Shown here: piece by piece, positions 59,936 through 64,000 of the stretch
How positions within the stretch are numbered: the first letter of the stretch is position 1
Layout of the letters: the number at the start of each line of letters is the position of its first letter
DNA from: an uncultured Clostridia bacterium
Lineage (GTDB): Bacteria; Bacillota; Clostridia; Lachnospirales; Anaerotignaceae
DNA length: 64,000 bases
Reading direction: 5' to 3'
Assembly (NCBI GenBank): GCA_910586765.1
Contig: CAJUJJ010000008.1
Span: 1 to 64,000, forward strand
Made by a program: the position numbers and the translations under genes
The notes under the pieces: generated by a model
Told to the model about the DNA's origin: nothing
Databases searched by the model: none
What the model saw: the letters and a program-made list of their open reading frames with translations, nothing else

Positions 59936-60499
59936 ATGAAAAAAATATTATTAAATTATTTAGAAAGATATTTTTGTTACTGGCATAAAAAAACGGGTTT
60001 GCTGCCTAGTGTACCGTTTGATGGAGAATTTAATACAGATTTATATGTTGGAGAAGTAAATGAATATGGATATATTCAATGGATATATCAAGAAAATACA
60101 AAAGAAATAAATTTTGAGCAGATAGAAAAAGAAATGAAAATAATATTAAAAAAAGAAATAAAAGAATATTTAACTTCTTATGAATTTTTAGAATTAATCG
60201 GTTTTTTAGATGGAAAACTTGTTTGTTTTAATGCTATAAATGATGTAAAACAAAATATAGAAAAAATAGTGTTGCAACAAAAATATTTAAAAGAAATAGA
60301 AAAAAGTGCAGATGTAAGGGATTGTAAAGCATTAGAAAATTGTATTGAAATTGGAAATTATCAGAGTATGTTTGAATTGTATTTTGATAATGAAAATGGG
60401 AATATAGTGATGTATGATTTTGATTGTCATAGAAAAACAGTGATAGCAAATAATTTTGAAGAACTTTTTGAGAAATTGACACCTTATAAAAAAGTTTAA
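59936..60499 (+). CDS. Syd-like protein (SUKH superfamily)
   Basis: This 187-aa protein has the order of the SecY-interacting Syd family: YLERYFCYWHKKTGLLPSVP, then FDGEFNTDLYVGEVNEYGYIQW, then FEQIEKEMKIILKKEIKEYL. These align with the Syd pattern of aromatic N-terminus, LP.VPYD, G....W and a helix with LH.DI..YY. Syd is best known in enterobacteria; the superfamily also supplies immunity proteins. No toxin gene is adjacent. GTAGGAGG precedes the ATG. It is monocistronic. The assignment is by pattern only. Confidence 0.6.
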   Translation: MKKILLNYLERYFCYWHKKTGLLPSVPFDGEFNTDLYVGEVNEYGYIQWIYQENTKEINFEQIEKEMKIILKKEIKEYLTSYEFLELIGFLDGKLVCFNAINDVKQNIEKIVLQQKYLKEIEKSADVRDCKALENCIEIGNYQSMFELYFDNENGNIVMYDFDCHRKTVIANNFEELFEKLTPYKKV

Positions 60500-60613
60500 A
60501 AACTCCTTAAAACGAACATTATTTTACTACAAATATATAGTATAAAATACAATATATAAATAGTATGAAAATAATGTAAAAATATGTTAAATTTTATATT
60601 ATTATGATAAATA

Positions 60614-60654
60614 AAAAACTACTGCTAAAATTTTGATATTAACAGTAGTTTTTT
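60614..60654. terminator. bidirectional terminator between the Syd-like and DUF4272 genes
   Basis: AAACTACTG pairs with CAGTAGTTT around an 18-nt loop, with A and T runs on the two sides, between convergent genes. Confidence 0.8.
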
Positions 60655-60657
60655 TGT

Positions 60658-62049
60658 TTATGTTGTAGTAGTGACAGCGTCCCAGTCTGTGATACCATCT
60701 ACTTTAAGCAACCAATTTAAAGCATAATGTCTTTCATAAATTATACCAAAATCCAAAGCATCTATTGTTTTGTTGTTAATACGAGCATCTACACAAGCCC
60801 AGTTATAACGCAGTGTCAAATCTTGTAATGCTAATATTTCTTCTTTAGAGCGTAATTTTGCAGCTTTAGAAAGACTATCAAAATTGTGGTTCCATATGAC
60901 ATTGCCTAATTCCACTGCTTCACAAATTTGATTGGGTTCTTTTAATTCCAGCAATGAAAGTGCCCAAAGAAATATCGCACAACATTCATATCGCCAAGCA
61001 TAGCTATTAAATATTTTAGTTTCTTTTATAGGTGGGTGGTCAATATATTCTTTTTCTTTTGCAGAAAAAGAATTTGAAATATGATATTTTTCTTCTAAAA
61101 GAGCAATTTGTTCTTTCATTTTTTGTTCTGGATTGTCATATTTTCCGCTGAGATAAATTTCTGCTTGTATTGCAGTAGCATATGTGGCAATCAGACGTTT
61201 TATAATCACTTCTTTTGTTTGTAAAGTAGTTTCCGCATCAAATACAGCAGAACGAAGTTCTTCTAAATAGGGAATTTTTTTACTTTTCAGTATTTCAATA
61301 GACTTTTTCTTTCTCTGTGTATCTGCCTCTGTAGGTTTTAACTCTTTTTCTAAAAAGTCCGCTGAAGCAATAGGGTGAAATGTATCAAAAGCAGACTGTC
61401 CTTGTGTATCTATCAATAATCTGCCGTCATAATGAAATACTTCCATAGTTGGTACAAGTACAAAAGCAGTAAGTGCTTTTGCAGCACTATAAATATTTTT
61501 GATGATGTTATTTGTTCTCTTTTCATCAGAATTTAATGTAAATTGTATGGAAATAATGCAATTAAACAATTTCATTTGTTGTAATATATTTTCTTTTAAT
61601 ACTTGATTTTTAATAGGAGATTTACTAAAAAAATTTGCCATACCATAAGCCTGTGCAGTAGTTTCCTTTTTGTTTGTTATGACACGAATTTTTAAAAATG
61701 TGTCATCTTTAAATGTTAAAACAAATTCTGTATTATTTACAAAATCAAGTTTTTTATATTCTTCTGAAAAAGCCTTTTCAAAAACAGAAGGAATGATGTC
61801 GGTATTTTTTCGACAGGAATATAAGCGAATAGCGGCATCGTGTTCTTGCTGTTTAGGTTTAGGCTGTTGCTGTTTTTCCTGTGGAATTGTTTCCGTTTTT
61901 TGTTGTGTATCATTTTGCTGTGTATCATTTTGAGATGTAATTGCATTATTTTCTGTATTTACAGTAGTGTTTTCAGTGACAGAAGGGGGATTTTGTTCTG
62001 TCGGTTGCTGAGGTTCTCTTTTCTTTTTTATCCAATCAAAAATTTTCAT
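60658..62049 (-). CDS. DUF4272 domain-containing protein
   Basis: This 463-aa protein has a short basic start (MKIFDWIKKKREP) and a Gln/Thr/Asn-rich low-complexity linker (about 14-70). An N-terminal domain covers about 75-220. The C-terminal DUF4272 domain (about 250-460) holds YAWRYECCAIFLWALSLLEL and LRSKEEILALQDLTLRYNWA, then IIYERHYALNWLLK and the closing WDAV. The function of the domain is unknown, though it is widespread. AAGGAG precedes the ATG. It is not in an obvious operon. The linker contains a Gln-rich repeat (DTQQND twice). Confidence 0.88.
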   Translation of the reverse strand: MKIFDWIKKKREPQQPTEQNPPSVTENTTVNTENNAITSQNDTQQNDTQQKTETIPQEKQQQPKPKQQEHDAAIRLYSCRKNTDIIPSVFEKAFSEEYKKLDFVNNTEFVLTFKDDTFLKIRVITNKKETTAQAYGMANFFSKSPIKNQVLKENILQQMKLFNCIISIQFTLNSDEKRTNNIIKNIYSAAKALTAFVLVPTMEVFHYDGRLLIDTQGQSAFDTFHPIASADFLEKELKPTEADTQRKKKSIEILKSKKIPYLEELRSAVFDAETTLQTKEVIIKRLIATYATAIQAEIYLSGKYDNPEQKMKEQIALLEEKYHISNSFSAKEKEYIDHPPIKETKIFNSYAWRYECCAIFLWALSLLELKEPNQICEAVELGNVIWNHNFDSLSKAAKLRSKEEILALQDLTLRYNWACVDARINNKTIDALDFGIIYERHYALNWLLKVDGITDWDAVTTTT

Positions 62050-62156
62050 TTTGCTTACTCCTTCATATGTTAATCAAAACAAATATGATGTTATTGTTAG
62101 AATATAGTAAAAATTTTATTATCGTATTTTTAGTATATTACTGTTTTTCAGTAAAA

Positions 62157-62492
62157 TCAAAGTAACACATACAATATTTCGTATTGAAAAAAAGAGTGTT
62201 CCACTATATCTGCTAAAATTACACAGGTCATTCCAGCATTTAATACATTAAATGTATGACCATATGCAAATAGACATTTTACTGTTATTGCTGTATTGCT
62301 ATTTTCTGTAAAAAGAATATCTCCTAATTTTATATCTTCACATAATCTGCCAGACAAAATAAGTTCTTTCTTATCTATTTCTATATTATGACGCTGCATA
62401 TAATTTATAATTTCTGTAAAATTTTCAGTTACTTTTTGATTGCCATAAGCATACTGATATATGATAAAACAACATTTCTTTTTGGCATACAC
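62157..62492 (-). CDS. uncharacterised 111-aa protein
   Basis: This product has a Cys/Tyr-rich N-terminus (KKKCCFIIYQYAYG) and a C-terminal beta-rich part. In it, IKLGDILFTE and YGHTFNVLNAGMTCVILAD resemble a translation-factor-like beta-barrel, which is only an impression. It starts with GTG without a convincing ribosome site, so the true start may be inside the frame. There is no signal or membrane segment. It lies between the DUF4272 gene and the isochorismatase gene, all on the minus strand with gaps over 100 bp. Confidence 0.55.
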   Translation of the reverse strand: MYAKKKCCFIIYQYAYGNQKVTENFTEIINYMQRHNIEIDKKELILSGRLCEDIKLGDILFTENSNTAITVKCLFAYGHTFNVLNAGMTCVILADIVEHSFFQYEILYVLL

Positions 62493-62642
62493 TTTATTAT
62501 CGCCTAATTTCGTTATTACTATTTTAGAAAATGTATCTTTTACAAAAGAAAGTAATAATACTATTTTTTATTGTAACACGTTTTTATTGTAATGTCTTTG
62601 TATTTTATATATAATTTTGAAAAAATATGGAAGTATTTCATT

Positions 62643-63161
62643 TTAATTTAAAACATCAATTTGACACATTTTCATAGCATTAAGTGCTTGTGTATGACTT
62701 TCTGGTGTTACACCAGCACAACAGTTTGCATCAACAACAATAGGTGTTTCCCAAAGCAGTGCTTTAATATTTAATGCGTTAGAAATTACACAAATATCTG
62801 TACATAATCCTATTAATGTAATACGTTCATATTGTTTTTGAGAAAGCATTTGAGCTAATTTTGTAGAACCAAAAGTTGGTTTGTCAATAATAATAGCATT
62901 TTTATCTGCACCAACATTCCAAACATCTTTTTGTATTTCCCAACCAAAAGTATTTTTAATACAATGAACTACAGGAAGTTTTTTTCCCTCTAATGTATCC
63001 AAATAATTTTCATTATGTGTATCTCTTGTATAGTATAAATCTCCAGAAAAAGCATTGATTTTTGAAATTACATTTGACACAATCTGTTGTGCTTCTGCTG
63101 TGCCTAAACTACCATCTATAAAATCATTTTGCATATCAATAACAACAAGTGCTTCTTTCAT
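62643..63161 (-). CDS. isochorismatase-family cysteine hydrolase (nicotinamidase-like)
   Basis: This 172-aa hydrolase of the isochorismatase fold opens LVVIDMQNDFIDGSLGT, with the catalytic Asp near 9. KPTFGSTKL near 93 supplies the Lys. LIGLCTDICVISNAL near 116-130, with GLCTDICV, contains the nucleophilic Cys. DANCCAGVTPESHTQAL near 145-161 closes the site. The size suits nicotinamidases and related amidases. AGGTGG precedes the ATG. The substrate could be nicotinamide or another amide; the sequence alone does not decide. It is monocistronic. Confidence 0.9.
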   Translation of the reverse strand: MKEALVVIDMQNDFIDGSLGTAEAQQIVSNVISKINAFSGDLYYTRDTHNENYLDTLEGKKLPVVHCIKNTFGWEIQKDVWNVGADKNAIIIDKPTFGSTKLAQMLSQKQYERITLIGLCTDICVISNALNIKALLWETPIVVDANCCAGVTPESHTQALNAMKMCQIDVLN

Positions 63162-63288
63162 GAATTATTCCACCTTTCTAAATCTATAACGTTATATATC
63201 ATATTTTATCATTAAATGTCATTTCATACAATAAAAGAGAATGCAAAAATGTACTTTTAAAAAATATTGTATACATTTCAAAAAAGTA

Positions 63289-63317
63289 TTGACATTTTGT
63301 TATTAATGTTTTAATAT
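63289..63317 (+). promoter_or_regulatory. strong promoter reading into the gene-free end
   Basis: A perfect TTGACA at 63289-63294 is followed after 17 bp by TAATAT at 63312-63317. No gene begins within the next 680 bases, so it probably drives an RNA or a long leader. Confidence 0.6.
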
Positions 63318-63323
63318 TAGTAC

Positions 63324-63987
63324 ATACAAAGTAATCAATCAATATAAAAAATAAACAAGGAAAAAGAAAAAATATTCGGTTCTTTTGTTATAAGACGTCA
63401 ATAATAGAAGAAATTCTAATTCCTTATACCAAAAAGCATTATAAAGATTGTTTTCATTACTTTGTTGATTATAAATTGAAGCGGAATGTATTTTCCAACA
63501 CAATTATAGTTAGTAAAATATAAAAGGAGGAGATTCCAACAAAATAGCTAGTTTCGGTATACCCTTTCCTTTGCGGCGGTGAAATTTGGGCGTGTTTTTC
63601 CAAGAGAAAAGCATATAGTGTTGATAAAGGGAGATGCCATAGGACAAAAATAAAAAATGGATAAGGCACTATGTTAAGTAGGCTTGAGTCCCATGTTTAA
63701 AGCGAATTTCGTTTTCTATTTCAAAACTGTAAAAGCAAATAATAAATATAAAGCATTTTTAAAAATAAAAAATGTATTCCATGTGGAAAATAATAGAGCA
63801 AATACAGTATATGAAATATACAACTAAATATGGAAAATGGTGTTGTGATGATTATAAATGACATCTCAATAAAAAAACACAAATAAAATTAAAGAAAGAG
63901 TGAGAAAAATAGAAGTGTTAGAACCAGTTCAGAATGAAAGATGACCTTTCCGTTGAAGTAGCAGCGGAGGGGTCATCTTTTTTTGTT
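63324..63987 (+). ncRNA. candidate large non-coding RNA or long leader
   Basis: Between a strong promoter and an intrinsic terminator there is no reading frame with a ribosome site that I can support. The stretch near 63525-63700 is more GC-rich than the surrounding intergenic DNA. It contains short pairable blocks (CCCTTT near 63561 with AAAGGG near 63627) and TTTGCGGCGGTGAAATTTGG. It does not match tmRNA, SRP RNA, RNase P or the common riboswitches I know. It could be a large bacterial ncRNA class, or the leader of a gene beyond 64000. Confidence 0.4.
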
Positions 63988-63988
63988 T
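63937..63988 (+). terminator. intrinsic terminator at the window end
   Basis: AAAGATGACC pairs with GGTCATCTTT, with inner CCG/CGG pairing, followed by TTTTTGTTTT. It ends the putative RNA transcript or acts as an attenuator for a downstream gene. Confidence 0.85.
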
Positions 63989-64000
63989 TGAATGATTAAA

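Overview
The window is AT-rich Firmicutes chromosome, most likely from an anaerobic gut-type member of the Clostridia (Lachnospirales-like). Pointers are the 23S 3' end followed by tRNAs, strong AAGGAGG ribosome binding sites, a T-box leader, an FMN riboswitch, a UPF0597/CyuA cysteine desulfidase, a C_GCAxxG_C_C protein and a Clostridia-type PurF paralog. The assignment is inferred from gene content; no species is claimed.

Layout. Positions 1-340 are the tail of an rRNA operon: 23S 3' end, then tRNA-Thr, tRNA-Tyr and initiator tRNA-fMet. A roughly 15 kb integrative element (299-15352) is inserted in the anticodon loop/3' half of tRNA-fMet. It is bounded by 45-bp identical direct repeats (attL 299-343, attR 15308-15352). 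Near each end lies a 23-bp repeat (415-437 and 15160-15182) that looks like an integrase arm-type site. The element carries a Tn916-type tyrosine integrase with a HicB-like C-terminal extension, a Rep_trans-type replication initiator/relaxase, and a three-gene peptide/amidoligase/class II glutamine amidotransferase operon. It also has a small serine recombinase, a second tyrosine recombinase, a cassette of mostly unknown proteins (9123-13994, including an EcsC-family protein), an Rpn-type PD-(D/E)XK protein and an orphan 441-aa protein. No conjugation apparatus is visible.

The most striking structure is at 7778-8965. The second tyrosine recombinase gene is flanked by inverted 30-bp sites (27 of 30 bp matching), each built as two inverted arms around the same 7-bp spacer. 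Inside the segment, next to the left site, is a good sigma-A-type promoter (TTGCAC, 17 bp, TATAAT) pointing outward. As sequenced it fires left, antisense to the serine recombinase. After inversion it would fire right, into the 9123 cassette. I read this as an invertible-promoter (phase-variation) switch with its own recombinase inside it.

From 15.4 kb onward the window is chromosomal. It contains a PurF-like protein lacking the nucleophilic Cys; a DUF819 permease / M19 dipeptidase / metallo-hydrolase cluster; a decayed IS200/IS605 end; and a 1585-aa Sel1-repeat protein with a 30-bp minisatellite. Next come a FIST-domain sensor, a MarR regulator with a chemoreceptor, two exported proteins, cysK, an M23 murein hydrolase, murI-ddl, ribU under an FMN riboswitch, and pyrG. 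The block SEC-C protein/tsaC/rpiB/upp/tagO-like follows, then a DMT transporter divergent from a LysR regulator, and a YjfB-type motility peptide with a sigma-D-like promoter. After that are a polyamine ABC operon with an XRE-cupin regulator, a Val-type T-box in front of ilvB-ilvN, an aminotransferase, cyuA, a Syd-like protein, a DUF4272 protein and an isochorismatase-family hydrolase. The last 700 bases have a strong promoter and an intrinsic terminator but no gene: a candidate large non-coding RNA or leader.

All family names come from recognising motifs by eye. No database search was run.
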